Shown here: piece by piece, positions 18,506 through 26,532 of the stretch | Layout of the letters: each line of letters begins with the position of its first letter | Numbering within the stretch: position 1 is the first letter of the stretch | Assembly (NCBI GenBank): GCA_963762425.1 | Contig: CAVXKY010000019.1 | Coordinates: 1-64,000, forward strand | Direction of reading: 5' to 3' | DNA from: REEB95 sp963762425 | Lineage (GTDB): Bacteria > Pseudomonadota > Alphaproteobacteria > ATCC43930 > CGMCC-115725 | DNA length: 64,000 nucleotides | The notes under the pieces: generated by a model | What the model saw: only the letters and a program-made list of their open reading frames with translations | Told to the model about the DNA's origin: nothing | The model's database searches: none | Program-made: the position numbers and the translations under genes

Positions 18506-18913
18506 TTATTTCTTCGCTGATTTTTCGGTTTTTTCGGCGGGCTTCTCGGCCTTGGCTTCGGCCTTGGCGGGCTTCTCGGCCTTGGCTTCGGCCTTGGCGG
18601 GTTTCTCGGCGGGTTTGGCCGACACCGCCGGCTTGGATGCCGCCGCGACCGCCTTGGTGGCGGGCTTGGCGCCGATGGCTTCGCCCGCCTTGAGGCCGAG
18701 GCCCTGGCCCTGGAAGCGCTTGTTGAAACGCGCAAGCTGACCGCCTTCCGTCAGCTTCTGCTGGCCGCCGGTCCAGGCCGGGTGGGAGCGGGAATCGATT
18801 TCGAGATGCAGCGTCTCGCCCGGCTTGCCGTAGGTCGAGCGGGTCTTATAGGTGGTGCCGTCGGTCATGATGACCGTGATCTCGTGGTAATCCGGGTGGA
18901 TTTTGTCTTTCAT
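18506..18913 (-). CDS. rpmE: 50S ribosomal protein L31 with long Lys/Ala/Glu-rich extension
   Basis: Residues 1-70 are a normal alphaproteobacterial L31 (MKDKIHPDYHEITVIMTDG..., SRSHPAWTGGQQKLTEGGQLARFNKRF) without zinc-binding cysteines. The protein then continues for about 65 residues of Ala/Lys/Glu/Pro low complexity, including tandem PAKAEAKAEK units encoded by a 30-bp DNA repeat. Usual L31 of this type has about 75 residues, so the tail is an unusual addition. Similar basic tails occur on some other ribosomal and histone-like proteins of GC-rich bacteria. Confidence 0.85.
   Translation of the reverse strand: MKDKIHPDYHEITVIMTDGTTYKTRSTYGKPGETLHLEIDSRSHPAWTGGQQKLTEGGQLARFNKRFQGQGLGLKAGEAIGAKPATKAVAAASKPAVSAKPAEKPAKAEAKAEKPAKAEAKAEKPAEKTEKSAKK
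18541..18610. repeat. 30-bp tandem repeat in rpmE tail
   Basis: A 30-base unit starting GCTTCTCGGCCTTGGCTTCG occurs twice in full and once in part (one C-to-T change), encoding the PAKAEAKAEK repeat of the L31 tail. Being a multiple of three, it can vary in copy number without shifting frame. Confidence 0.75.
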
Positions 18914-18984
18914 CGCGCATCTCCAGGGAGGCGCGCTTTATAGCCCCCCGCACGCTTCTAAGCAACCAGTTAGCCGGCAACCAT

Positions 18985-19929
18985 CTAGCGTTCAGTTAAC
19001 TTCAATTCGATGCGGCGGTTTTTGGCATAGGCCGCCTCGCTCTTCCCGGTATCGATCGGCGAGTATTCGCCGAAGCCGGCGGCGACCAGGCGGTTGGGCG
19101 GGATGCCCTGATCGATCAGGAACCGTACCACCGATTGCGCGCGCGCGGAGGAGAGTTCCCAGTTCGAGGGGTATTGCGCTGTGGCGATCGGGCGCTTGTC
19201 GGTGTGGCCGTCGACGCGCAGCACCCAGTCGATGTCGGGCGGAATCTTGGCCGAGATGTCCTTTAAGGCCTTCGCCACGGAAGCGATCTGGGTCTTGGCG
19301 GCGGGGGTCAGATCGGCGTTGCCGACGTCGAACAGCACGTCCGACTGGAAGACGAACCGGTCGCCGACGATGCGGATATCGGAGCGGTTGGCCAGGATCT
19401 GGCGCAGCTGGCCGAAGAATTCCGAGCGGTAGCGCGCCAGCTCCTCGACCTTGGTCGCGAGCGCCTGATTGAGCCGGTTGCCCAGATCGGCGATCTGGAG
19501 CTGGTCCGCCTTGGTCTTGGCCTCCGAGGCGTCGAGCGCGGCCGCGATCTGCGCCAGCTGATCGCGCAACGCCAGGATCTGCTGATTCAACTGGTCGATG
19601 GTCGTTCCCTTGGATGTCGCGTCCTGCTGCGCGGCGTCGCGCGCGGCCTGGGTCGCTTGCAGATCCTGGTTCAGCTTCGACAGATTGAGCTTCAAATCGG
19701 CGTTGCTGCTCTTTTCCAGGTTCAAGACTTCGGTCAGCTGGTTCAGCTGCGCCGTCAGCTGCTTCAAGGCCGCGTCGCGGCCCGACAGCGCGTCGGTCAG
19801 GTAGAACTGCCCGGCGGTGAAGACCAGCAGCACGAAGATGATGACCATGACGAGCTGCGACAGCGCGTCGACGAAGCCCGGCCAGATGTTGATCGAGCTG
19901 CGGTGGCGGTGGCGGGAGAGATAGGGCAT
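18985..19929 (-). CDS. OmpA/MotB-type peptidoglycan-binding membrane protein
   Basis: This 314-residue protein has one N-terminal membrane span (LVMVIIFVLLVFTAGQFYL, residues 26-45), a coiled coil from 50 to 170 and a C-terminal OmpA/MotB peptidoglycan-binding domain (DGHTDKRPI, LSSARAQSVVRFL, AAGFGEYSPID, NRRIELKL). The partner is the MotA/TolQ-like gene 21 bases upstream. The pair is a housekeeping locus in many alphaproteobacteria next to rpmE and probably forms an ion-driven cell-envelope complex; its cargo is unknown. Confidence 0.8.
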   Translation of the reverse strand: MPYLSRHRHRSSINIWPGFVDALSQLVMVIIFVLLVFTAGQFYLTDALSGRDAALKQLTAQLNQLTEVLNLEKSSNADLKLNLSKLNQDLQATQAARDAAQQDATSKGTTIDQLNQQILALRDQLAQIAAALDASEAKTKADQLQIADLGNRLNQALATKVEELARYRSEFFGQLRQILANRSDIRIVGDRFVFQSDVLFDVGNADLTPAAKTQIASVAKALKDISAKIPPDIDWVLRVDGHTDKRPIATAQYPSNWELSSARAQSVVRFLIDQGIPPNRLVAAGFGEYSPIDTGKSEAAYAKNRRIELKLTER

Positions 19930-19950
19930 GGGACGGAACCCGGAATGATG

Positions 19951-21096
19951 CTAGCGGCGCACGCGCTCGGTTTCCTTCGAGGACGCGGCGATGGTGCGGG
20001 CGACCAGACGGATCTCGTTGCGGATTTCCTGGATCGCCTGGCCGCGGCCCTGCGACATTTCCTCGACCATCCGCGCCAGATGCAGCTCGATCGCCCGGAG
20101 ATGCGCGCGCGCCTCGTCGGCGGCCTGGCCGGAGCCGCCGTCGGCCAGGCGCTTCAACACCGGCTTCATCTCGATCTGCTGCTCGGCCAGCTTGAGCATC
20201 AGGTTCTGCTCGGTGCGCATCTGGTCGGTGAGCGCGGCGAGCTTCTCGGTCAAGCCCAGGATGTTGCCGTTGGCGGATATGCGGCTTTCCTCGCCGCGCG
20301 CCAGGATGCGCTGCAAGCCTTCGAGGCTGTCGGCGGTCTGCTCGAGGAGCGCCTGGATATAGGCGGGCGCCGCCGCTTCGCCGGCATCGAGCGCGCCGGT
20401 CGGCGCGGAGAGCCTGGTGTGGCCCGCGAGATATTCCTCGACCTCGTTGTAGAAGCGGCTTTGCGCCAGCCCCGCCTGAAGGTCGAGAAAGCCCAGCACC
20501 AGCGAGCCGGCGAGGCCGAACAGCGAGGCGCTGAACGCCGTGCTCATGCCCCCCAAGGGGGTTTGCAGCCGGGATTTCAGATCGGCGAAGGCGCTGACCG
20601 GATCGCCCGCCCCGGAGGAAAGCCCGCCGATCACGCCCTTGACCGATTGCACCGTCTCCAAGAGGCCGTAAAAGGTGCCGAGCAGCCCGAGGAAAATCAG
20701 CAAGCCGATCAGATAACGCGAGGTCTCGCGCGATTCCTCGAGCCGCGAACCGATGCCGTCCATCACCGAACGTAAAGTGGCGGCCGAGAGCGCCGGCTTG
20801 CCGCCGGCGCCGCCCGCGAACAGGCGCGCGATCGGCGCCAGCAAACGCGGCTTGCCCTTGGCCGCTTCCTCCGGGTTGCGTTTCACCCGGCCGAGCCAGC
20901 GCGCCTCGGGGCCGAGCAGCAAAACCTGATGGAAGATGTAGACGATGCCGGCCGCCAGCACGCCCAGGATCACCCCGTTCACCAGCGGATTGCCGAGGAA
21001 ATAGGGATAAAGCGATTGCCACAGCAGGGCCGAGACGGATGCGACGGCTATGACGAGAACCGCCATCCGCACGAGATAGCGAGTGGGATTATTCAA
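19951..21096 (-). CDS. MotA/TolQ/ExbB-type proton channel protein
   Basis: This 381-residue membrane protein has hydrophobic segments near residues 10-30, 38-60, 127-148 and 192-215; the segment LIGLLIFLGLLGTFYGLLETV is the typical MotA/TolQ channel helix. The C-terminal 130 residues form a predicted coiled coil (LLEQTADSLEGLQRIL onward). It likely conducts protons and transmits force to the OmpA-type partner encoded next. This is not a flagellar gene by context. Confidence 0.78.
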   Translation of the reverse strand: MNNPTRYLVRMAVLVIAVASVSALLWQSLYPYFLGNPLVNGVILGVLAAGIVYIFHQVLLLGPEARWLGRVKRNPEEAAKGKPRLLAPIARLFAGGAGGKPALSAATLRSVMDGIGSRLEESRETSRYLIGLLIFLGLLGTFYGLLETVQSVKGVIGGLSSGAGDPVSAFADLKSRLQTPLGGMSTAFSASLFGLAGSLVLGFLDLQAGLAQSRFYNEVEEYLAGHTRLSAPTGALDAGEAAAPAYIQALLEQTADSLEGLQRILARGEESRISANGNILGLTEKLAALTDQMRTEQNLMLKLAEQQIEMKPVLKRLADGGSGQAADEARAHLRAIELHLARMVEEMSQGRGQAIQEIRNEIRLVARTIAASSKETERVRR

Positions 21097-21147
21097 CGGG
21101 TAATGCCTCGCGAAACGGGGGTTTAAACGCTCTCCTCGCCCGGCGCT

Positions 21148-22215
21148 TTACGAGCCGAGCACCACTAAATCGACGCGGTCGAGGGAGCCCCCACCCTCGG
21201 CCCGATTGCCCAGCGCGCGCACGTCGATCCGCGTGCTCGCAACCCCCCGCTGGATGAGATAGGCCCTGACGGCCACGGCGCGCGCCAAGGACGTGCGGCG
21301 CGCCTCGACGGCGTCATCCGTGCCGTTGCCCGGCGCGCTGGCATAGGCCACGAGTTGAATGCGTTCGCTCGGCCGCGAGCCGAGCTTCTGCACGATGGTG
21401 TCGAGCACGGAACGCGCATCGCCGCCGAGATCGGCCGTGCCGGGCGCGAAGCGCACCGCATTGCCGTCGGATTTCGGGATCATGGCCGGCGGCGGCGCAA
21501 ATGTCTCCGGATGCGTCGCCGCCAAGGCGGCGCCCGGTTCAGGCTGTTCCGAGGTATCGGGCGTACCGGCCGCCGGGAAAGCGCGGCTGAAGCCCACGGC
21601 CGAAGGCGGCAGCGCCGCCACTTGCGGCATGCTCGGCGCCGATGGCGGCGAGGGCGAACGCAGCGGCGAAGGCGGCGCGGAGGCTATGGCGTTGCCGAGC
21701 GGCGGCGCGGCCGAATCGGCCGGGCCTTGCGGCGCCGGGTTCGCGGGCGGCACGGAGGCGGCCACGGTCTGCGCGCCCGGGAGATGCAGCACGATGCGCG
21801 GTTCGGCGGAGGCGAATCTCGGGCTGGCCGGCGGCAGGGCCGAATAATCGATGGTCACGGCGCCGAGGCGCTCGATGCGGCTGGCCCTTTGCGCGACCGC
21901 GACATGCGCGACATGACGTTGCGCGACGCGTTGCCCGCCCGGCTGACGGAGCACGACCTTCTGTCCGGTCCAGCTTTGATCGGCGGTCATGGTGCGCGGC
22001 GGATGGAGAACGAAGCGGCCGTCGGGAACCGTGGGCGCGGGGCCGAGCTGGTCGAGCGCGGACAGATTGACCACCACGTCCGGGGTGTTGTGGCCGATAT
22101 AGGCGGATTGCGCCCGCGCCGGCGGCGCGGCGGAAATCGCCAGCGCCAGCGTCAAAACCGCCGCGGGATAAAACCCGCGCGGTGCGGATCGAACAATGGC
22201 GGCAAGTCCTCGCAT
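21148..22215 (-). CDS. Secreted OmpA-domain protein with Pro/Ala-rich linker
   Basis: This protein of about 355 residues has a signal peptide (VLTLALAISAAPPARAQS), a short conserved N-terminal part (TPDVVVNLSALDQLG), a long Pro/Ala/Ser linker (residues ~140-255) and a C-terminal OmpA-like domain (VRFAPGTADLGGDARSVLD, QLVAYASAPGN, RRTSLARAVAVRAYLIQRGV). It is probably periplasmic and peptidoglycan-associated. The start was chosen at the ATG before the signal segment; an upstream ATG at 22293 is in frame. It lies just downstream of suhB but is separated from it by 215 bases. Confidence 0.7.
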   Translation of the reverse strand: MRGLAAIVRSAPRGFYPAAVLTLALAISAAPPARAQSAYIGHNTPDVVVNLSALDQLGPAPTVPDGRFVLHPPRTMTADQSWTGQKVVLRQPGGQRVAQRHVAHVAVAQRASRIERLGAVTIDYSALPPASPRFASAEPRIVLHLPGAQTVAASVPPANPAPQGPADSAAPPLGNAIASAPPSPLRSPSPPSAPSMPQVAALPPSAVGFSRAFPAAGTPDTSEQPEPGAALAATHPETFAPPPAMIPKSDGNAVRFAPGTADLGGDARSVLDTIVQKLGSRPSERIQLVAYASAPGNGTDDAVEARRTSLARAVAVRAYLIQRGVASTRIDVRALGNRAEGGGSLDRVDLVVLGS

Positions 22216-22430
22216 GAGCTTGCGGCTTTCCGTCCTGTTTGTTGTCGCCTCCCCCGCTTTTGTTGTTGTTCTGCCGGTCGCGGGGACGTTCAAGAGCCTA
22301 GCGCAAGAACCGGGACCCCGCCAGCCTCACATGACGCGTTTTCGCGAGTCTTCCCCAGCTTCCACCCCCGCTTCCGTTGGGGGAGTTCGAACCGCCTCGG
22401 GCGGGAACATTACGAGATCAAACGCGATGG
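22216..22430. other. Intergenic region without a recognisable gene
   Basis: These 215 bases lie between the OmpA-domain gene and the suhB stop, both on the minus strand. They contain the promoter region expected for the OmpA-domain gene and T-rich stretches near 22235-22290. I see no RNA gene or repeat. Confidence 0.5.
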
Positions 22431-23229
22431 TCAGCCGGCGGCATCGCGCAGCAGAAGGCGCAGCTTTTCGTGGAGATCGCTATTGGCGGCGATGATTCCG
22501 TCCGCCCGCAGCGCGTCCTGGCCGCCGGCGAAATCGGTGACATAGCCGCCGGCCTCGCGCACCAGCAGCACCCCGGCGGCGATATCCCAGGGCTTGAGGC
22601 CGAATTCCCAGAAGCCGTCGAAGCGGCCGGCGGCGACATAGGCCAAGTCGAGCGAAGCCACGCCCCAGCGCCGTACACCGCTGGTTGCGTTCATGACCGA
22701 TGAAAGCGTACGTACGTATTTTGCGTGATCGCCATGGCCGCGGAACGGGATCCCCGTGGCAATCAACGAGTTCGGGCAGCTCGCGGCGCGCCGACACACG
22801 CAGGCGGTGGTCGTTCACATAGGCACCCAAGCCCTTCTCGGTCCAGAACATTTCGTTCTTGATCGGATCGAGCACCAGGCCGGCGATGAGCTTGCCTTCG
22901 CGTTCCAAGCCAATCGAGATCGCCCAATGCGGCAACCCGTGGAGAAAATTGGTGGTGCCGTCCAAGGGATCGATGATGAAGCGGTGGGCCTCGTCCTTGC
23001 CCTTGATCTCGCCGCCTTCCTCCAGAAGAAAGCCGTAGCCGGGCCGCGCCTTTTCAAGCTCGCGCCGCAGCACGTTCTCGGCCTTGAGATCGGCCGAGGA
23101 GACGAATTCGCCCGGCCCCTTGATCGAGACCTGGAGCTGCTCGACCTCGCCGAAATCGCGGATCAGGCCCTTGGCCGCCTTGCGCGCGGCGGCCGCCATG
23201 ACGTTGTAAAGCGCGGAGCGGTTGGCCAT
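22431..23229 (-). CDS. suhB: Inositol monophosphatase family protein (frameshifted)
   Basis: This protein of about 265 residues belongs to the Mg-dependent inositol monophosphatase/SuhB family. The metal sites are visible: EEGGEIKG, the catalytic IIDPLDGTTNFLHG and the C-terminal WDIAAGVLLVREAGG. One indel near 22760 moves the last 110 residues into another frame. It ends 15 bases before the efp stop region and runs in the same direction, suggesting a shared transcript after efp. Apart from phosphatase activity, SuhB can join transcription antitermination complexes in other bacteria. Confidence 0.85.
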
Positions 23230-23244
23230 GGGCCGCGCGTCTTC

Positions 23245-23811
23245 TCAGTCCTTGGCGCGTTCGACGTAGCTGCCGTCCGCGGTATTGACCACCACGCGGG
23301 TGCCGGCCGCGACATGCGGCGGCAGCATGATGCGCCTTCCGTTCGAAAGCTTGCCGGTCTTGTAGGAGGAGGAAGCGGTCTGTCCCTTCACCACCGGATC
23401 GGCCTCGGTTACTTCCAGAATCACGGTCTGGGGCAGCGTTACCGCAAGCGGCGTTCCCTCGAAGAGCTGAATCGTACAGATCATGCCTTCCTGAAGGAAA
23501 TCAACCGGTTCGCCGATTAGGCTGCAATCAACCATCAACTGTTCATAGTTTTCGTTATCCATGAAAGTGGCTTGCACGCCATCGGTGAAAAGGAATTGCA
23601 TGTCTTTCTCGTCGAGATGGGCGCGCTCCACCGTCTCCTGCGTACGATAACGCGCATTGGTCTTGGTGCCGGTCTTGAGATCGCGCAGATCGACCTGGGC
23701 GAAGGAGCCGCCCTTGCCGGGCTGGATCAGGTCGCGTTTCAGCACCAGCATGAGCTTGCCGTCCACTTCCAGCACATGGCCCGGCTTGATGTCGATGGCG
23801 TTGATCTTCAT
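23245..23811 (-). CDS. efp: Elongation factor P
   Basis: This 188-residue EF-P (KOW-like N domain plus two OB folds) rescues ribosomes stalled at polyproline. The loop PGKGGSF places the modified lysine at residue 33, the type of EF-P that is beta-lysylated. The modifying enzyme EpmA is encoded divergently 160 bases away. Start is MKINAIDIKPG; a longer frame to 23892 lacks family support. Confidence 0.92.
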   Translation of the reverse strand: MKINAIDIKPGHVLEVDGKLMLVLKRDLIQPGKGGSFAQVDLRDLKTGTKTNARYRTQETVERAHLDEKDMQFLFTDGVQATFMDNENYEQLMVDCSLIGEPVDFLQEGMICTIQLFEGTPLAVTLPQTVILEVTEADPVVKGQTASSSYKTGKLSNGRRIMLPPHVAAGTRVVVNTADGSYVERAKD

Positions 23812-23971
23812 GGCGCTGGTCCCGGTTGGCGCGGCGGATGTCGCAAAGGGTTGATTGGCCCCGGCTTCTAGCAGCTTGCGCCCCGGAACCACAAGGAAAA
23901 TAGGGCACTTGGCGCGCGGTCCCGGCGCGGCTTAGCTTGGCCAGGGGCCGAGCAGGCCCGGGAGGGTTCGA

Positions 23972-25024
23972 GTGGCCAAGGCGCCGTGGTGGCGGCAGGA
24001 TGTTTTCGCGGACCGCGCGGCGAATTTGCGGATGCGCGGCGCGATGCTGCGCGCCACGCGCCAATTCTTCGAGACCAGAGACTTCGCCGAGGTCGAGACC
24101 CCGGCGCTCCAGGTCAGCCCCGGCCTCGAGCCGCATCTCAAGGCCTTCGCGACGACTCTTGAGGACAGCGGCGAAACCCGGGGAAGACAAAAGCGCCGGC
24201 TTTTCCTCCACACCTCGCCCGAATTCGCCATGAAGAAGCTGCTGGCGGCCGGCGTGAAGCGGATGTTCCAGCTCGCCCATGTCTTCCGAAATGCTGAACG
24301 CAGTTTTACGCATCATCCCGAATTTTCGCTGCTCGAATGGTATCGCGCCGGCGCGACTTACCGTGACTTGATGGAGGATTGCGAGGAATTGTTGCGCCAT
24401 ACGCTGAAGGCCGCCGGCCGTACTTTTTTTACGTACAAGGGAAAAAGCGCGGATCCCGCGCAAAAATTTCAGCGCCTGTCCGTCGCCAAATCGTTCGAGC
24501 GTTTTGCCGGCATCGACGTGCTCGCCACGGCACCCGATCCGCAAAAGCCGGAACTCAAGCTGCTGGCCAAGGCCGCGAAGCCCTTGGGCATTTCTCCGCA
24601 CCGGGGCGACAGCTGGGAGGATCTGTTCTTCCGGATTTTCCTCGACCGCATCGAACCCCATCTCGGCTCGCCCGTACCCACCTTGCTCTACGACTATCCG
24701 CTTTCGATGGCGGCGCTGGCGCGGGCCAAGCCGGGCGATCCGCGCCTGGCCGAGCGCGTCGAGCTTTATGTCTGCGGTCTCGAACTCGCCAACGGCTTCT
24801 CCGAACTCACCGACGCCAAGGAGCAGCGCGCGCGCTTCGCGCGCGACCGAAGCGCGAAACGAAGGATTTACGGCACGGCCTATCCGGTGGACGAGGATTT
24901 TCTCGCGGCGCTCGAAGCGGGCTTGCCCGAGAGCGCGGGCATGGCGCTGGGCTTCGACCGGCTGGTCATGCTGGCGAGCGGCGCGGCGACCATCGACGAG
25001 GTGTTGTGGGCGCCGGTCGGCTGA
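23972..25024 (+). CDS. epmA: EF-P lysine lysyltransferase EpmA (GenX/PoxA)
   Basis: This 350-residue truncated class II lysyl-tRNA synthetase paralogue lacks the anticodon domain; it attaches (beta-)lysine to EF-P. Class II motif 2 is FRNAERSFTHHPEFSLLEWY, motif 3 GMALGFDRLVML; VETPALQVSPGLEPHL is typical of EpmA. The start is GTG 23972. It is divergent from efp, so substrate and modifier share one promoter region. EpmB (lysine 2,3-aminomutase) is not in the window. Its 3' end overlaps the convergent SeqA/RAMA gene by 59 bases. Confidence 0.9.
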   Translation: MAKAPWWRQDVFADRAANLRMRGAMLRATRQFFETRDFAEVETPALQVSPGLEPHLKAFATTLEDSGETRGRQKRRLFLHTSPEFAMKKLLAAGVKRMFQLAHVFRNAERSFTHHPEFSLLEWYRAGATYRDLMEDCEELLRHTLKAAGRTFFTYKGKSADPAQKFQRLSVAKSFERFAGIDVLATAPDPQKPELKLLAKAAKPLGISPHRGDSWEDLFFRIFLDRIEPHLGSPVPTLLYDYPLSMAALARAKPGDPRLAERVELYVCGLELANGFSELTDAKEQRARFARDRSAKRRIYGTAYPVDEDFLAALEAGLPESAGMALGFDRLVMLASGAATIDEVLWAPVG

Positions 25025-25505
25025 TTCGAATCGAGTTATCCACAGACTCGACACCGAACGTCATGAGTCGCGGCGGAGTGAGTTCGAGCCGGCGCCATCC
25101 GGCCTCGCCCGGCAGCCGGCATTGCCAGAAGCGCCAGCCATTGACGTTGTTACCGGTGATTTCGCGCGCCGCGTCCGACGGGCTTTGCACGCGCCTGCCG
25201 TTGAGCGTCAGGGCGCCCGCATCGACCTTGGCGTGATGCAGCTGGCCGCGGTAACGGGCTCGGAAATCGGTTCCGGCGGGGAAGCGTATCCCCTTGTAAA
25301 ACCAGTCATTTTTGTCCGTTTGCGGCGCCGGGGCCGTTTGCTGACCGGGCGCGCGAATCTGGCCGAAATCGATGTGACGCCGGATGACGTTGCCTTGGCC
25401 GAGGCCGAGCAGACGGCGCAGCACGTCGTTGGGACTGTCGCCCTCGCCGGTGCGGCGCGCGGTCAGCGCCTTATACACCTCGAAATCGATTTCGATGCTC
25501 TGCAT
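24966..25505 (-). CDS. SeqA-N-like plus RAMA-domain protein, possible methylated-DNA reader
   Basis: This protein has 179 residues. The first 35 (MQSIEIDFEVYKALTARR..., DSPNDVLRRLLGL) line up without gaps with the N-terminal oligomerisation motif of SeqA, itself ribbon-helix-helix-like. After a 40-residue linker the C-terminal part (FYKGIRFPAGTDFRARY, AKVDAGALTLNGRRVQSPSD, NNVNGWRFWQC) has the hallmarks of a RAMA domain, the module that accompanies adenine methylases and is thought to read modified adenine. The SeqA hemimethylated-GATC domain is absent. The last 20 residues overlap epmA on the other strand. A nucleoid or replication regulator is my inference. Confidence 0.65.
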   Translation of the reverse strand: MQSIEIDFEVYKALTARRTGEGDSPNDVLRRLLGLGQGNVIRRHIDFGQIRAPGQQTAPAPQTDKNDWFYKGIRFPAGTDFRARYRGQLHHAKVDAGALTLNGRRVQSPSDAAREITGNNVNGWRFWQCRLPGEAGWRRLELTPPRLMTFGVESVDNSIRISRPAPTTPRRWSPRRSPA

Positions 25506-25532
25506 GCCGCCCCCGAGCGATTTTTCGCCGAA

Positions 25533-25556
25533 TAGCGCTATAGCGCTATAGCACTA
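25533..25556. promoter_or_regulatory. Triple tandem 8-bp palindrome, candidate operator
   Basis: Three head-to-tail 8-base units TAGCGCTA, TAGCGCTA, TAGCACTA fill 24 bases, 28 bases upstream of the SeqA/RAMA start codon (25505). The first two are perfect palindromes. Tandem 8-bp palindromes are the classic arrangement bound cooperatively by ribbon-helix-helix repressors such as MetJ. It probably overlaps the promoter of this gene and may serve autoregulation. Confidence 0.55.
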
Positions 25557-25632
25557 TGACGCACTCTCGCGCTCATCGCGGCAAGGAATCGAGCCGAACG
25601 AATCAGTTATCCTCCCTATCCACAGGTCCGGC

Positions 25633-26412
25633 TCAGGAGCCGCGCGGATAGATCGGAATCTCGACGACGATGCGGGTGCGGATCTGTGGATAATCCGGCG
25701 GCAGCGGCGGAAACGGCGCGCTCGAGGTGATCATCAGCCGCGCCGCCTCGTCGAGGCGCGGCGTGCCGGACGTGTTCAGCAGGGTGATGGCGTTCATGGC
25801 GCCCGAAGGCTCGAGCACGACGCTGAAGATCGTCAGTCTGCTGCTTGAGCCGATGAAATCCGCCGCCGGCGGATAGATACGGTTGCGCTCGATTTTCTGC
25901 ATCATGCGGTTGAGATAAGGGTCGCCGGCGAGGTCGCGGTCGGCATTGCCGCCCTTCTGCGGCAGGCGGATGGCGAGAAACTTTTCCGCCGGCGCCTCCG
26001 CGCGGGGTTCGGGGGGCACCGGCCGCGCCTGGCTCTCCCGCGGCGATCCCGATTGCGGCAAGGCCGGCTCCGCCTTGGCGGTCTTCTTCGCCTCGGTCTT
26101 TTCGTCGGCGCCGGATTCACGCGGCGTGATCTTGGGCGGCTCGGTCTTGGCCGCGGGCGGCGGCGGCCGCGGCGGTTCGCGCACCAGCGTCACCTGGATC
26201 GCCGGCACCTCGTAGGAAGGCCGCGCCTCCAGATGAGCCAGCAGCCACAGCATCGCCGGCAGCAGATGGAGCAGCGCCGCCGCGATCAACGCCCAGGGCG
26301 TCAGCCAGAAGCTGCGGCCGGGCCCGTCCCCAGGCGGCGGCGCTCCGCCCGCCGCCGCCGGAACCAGCGACGGCGCGATCGGATAATCCTGGTCTTCCAA
26401 CGGCGGTGCCAT
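25633..26412 (-). CDS. TonB-family energy transducer
   Basis: This protein of about 259 residues has a membrane span at residues 35-58 (LTPWALIAAALLHLLPAMLWLLAHL), a Pro/Lys/Glu-rich periplasmic spacer and a C-terminal TonB-like domain (DPYLNRMMQKIERNRIYPP, SVVLEPSGAMNAITLLNTSG, RLDEAARLMITSSAPFPPLP). The start ATG 26412 is preceded by AAGG; a longer frame starts at 26439. No ExbB/ExbD gene adjoins it, so its motor is elsewhere. Confidence 0.75.
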   Translation of the reverse strand: MAPPLEDQDYPIAPSLVPAAAGGAPPPGDGPGRSFWLTPWALIAAALLHLLPAMLWLLAHLEARPSYEVPAIQVTLVREPPRPPPPAAKTEPPKITPRESGADEKTEAKKTAKAEPALPQSGSPRESQARPVPPEPRAEAPAEKFLAIRLPQKGGNADRDLAGDPYLNRMMQKIERNRIYPPAADFIGSSSRLTIFSVVLEPSGAMNAITLLNTSGTPRLDEAARLMITSSAPFPPLPPDYPQIRTRIVVEIPIYPRGS

Positions 26413-26532
26413 GCAATGCCTTGATACGTCCCGCGCCATCCCAGCGCCGGCCTATATCCCTAACATATTGGTATGACGGAAGAATTTCCCACATCCCCGC
26501 GCCCGAGGGAAGCGCGGACGGGAAAATCGGGA

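Noticed and set aside
18541..18610. Short tandem repeats in the rpmE tail as a CRISPR-like array
   Set aside because: Units are contiguous without spacers and encode an in-frame peptide repeat.
18985..21096. MotA-like plus OmpA-like pair as a Zorya (ZorAB) defence system
   Set aside because: No ZorC/ZorD/ZorE-type gene (helicase or nuclease) adjoins, and the pair sits beside rpmE in a housekeeping setting.
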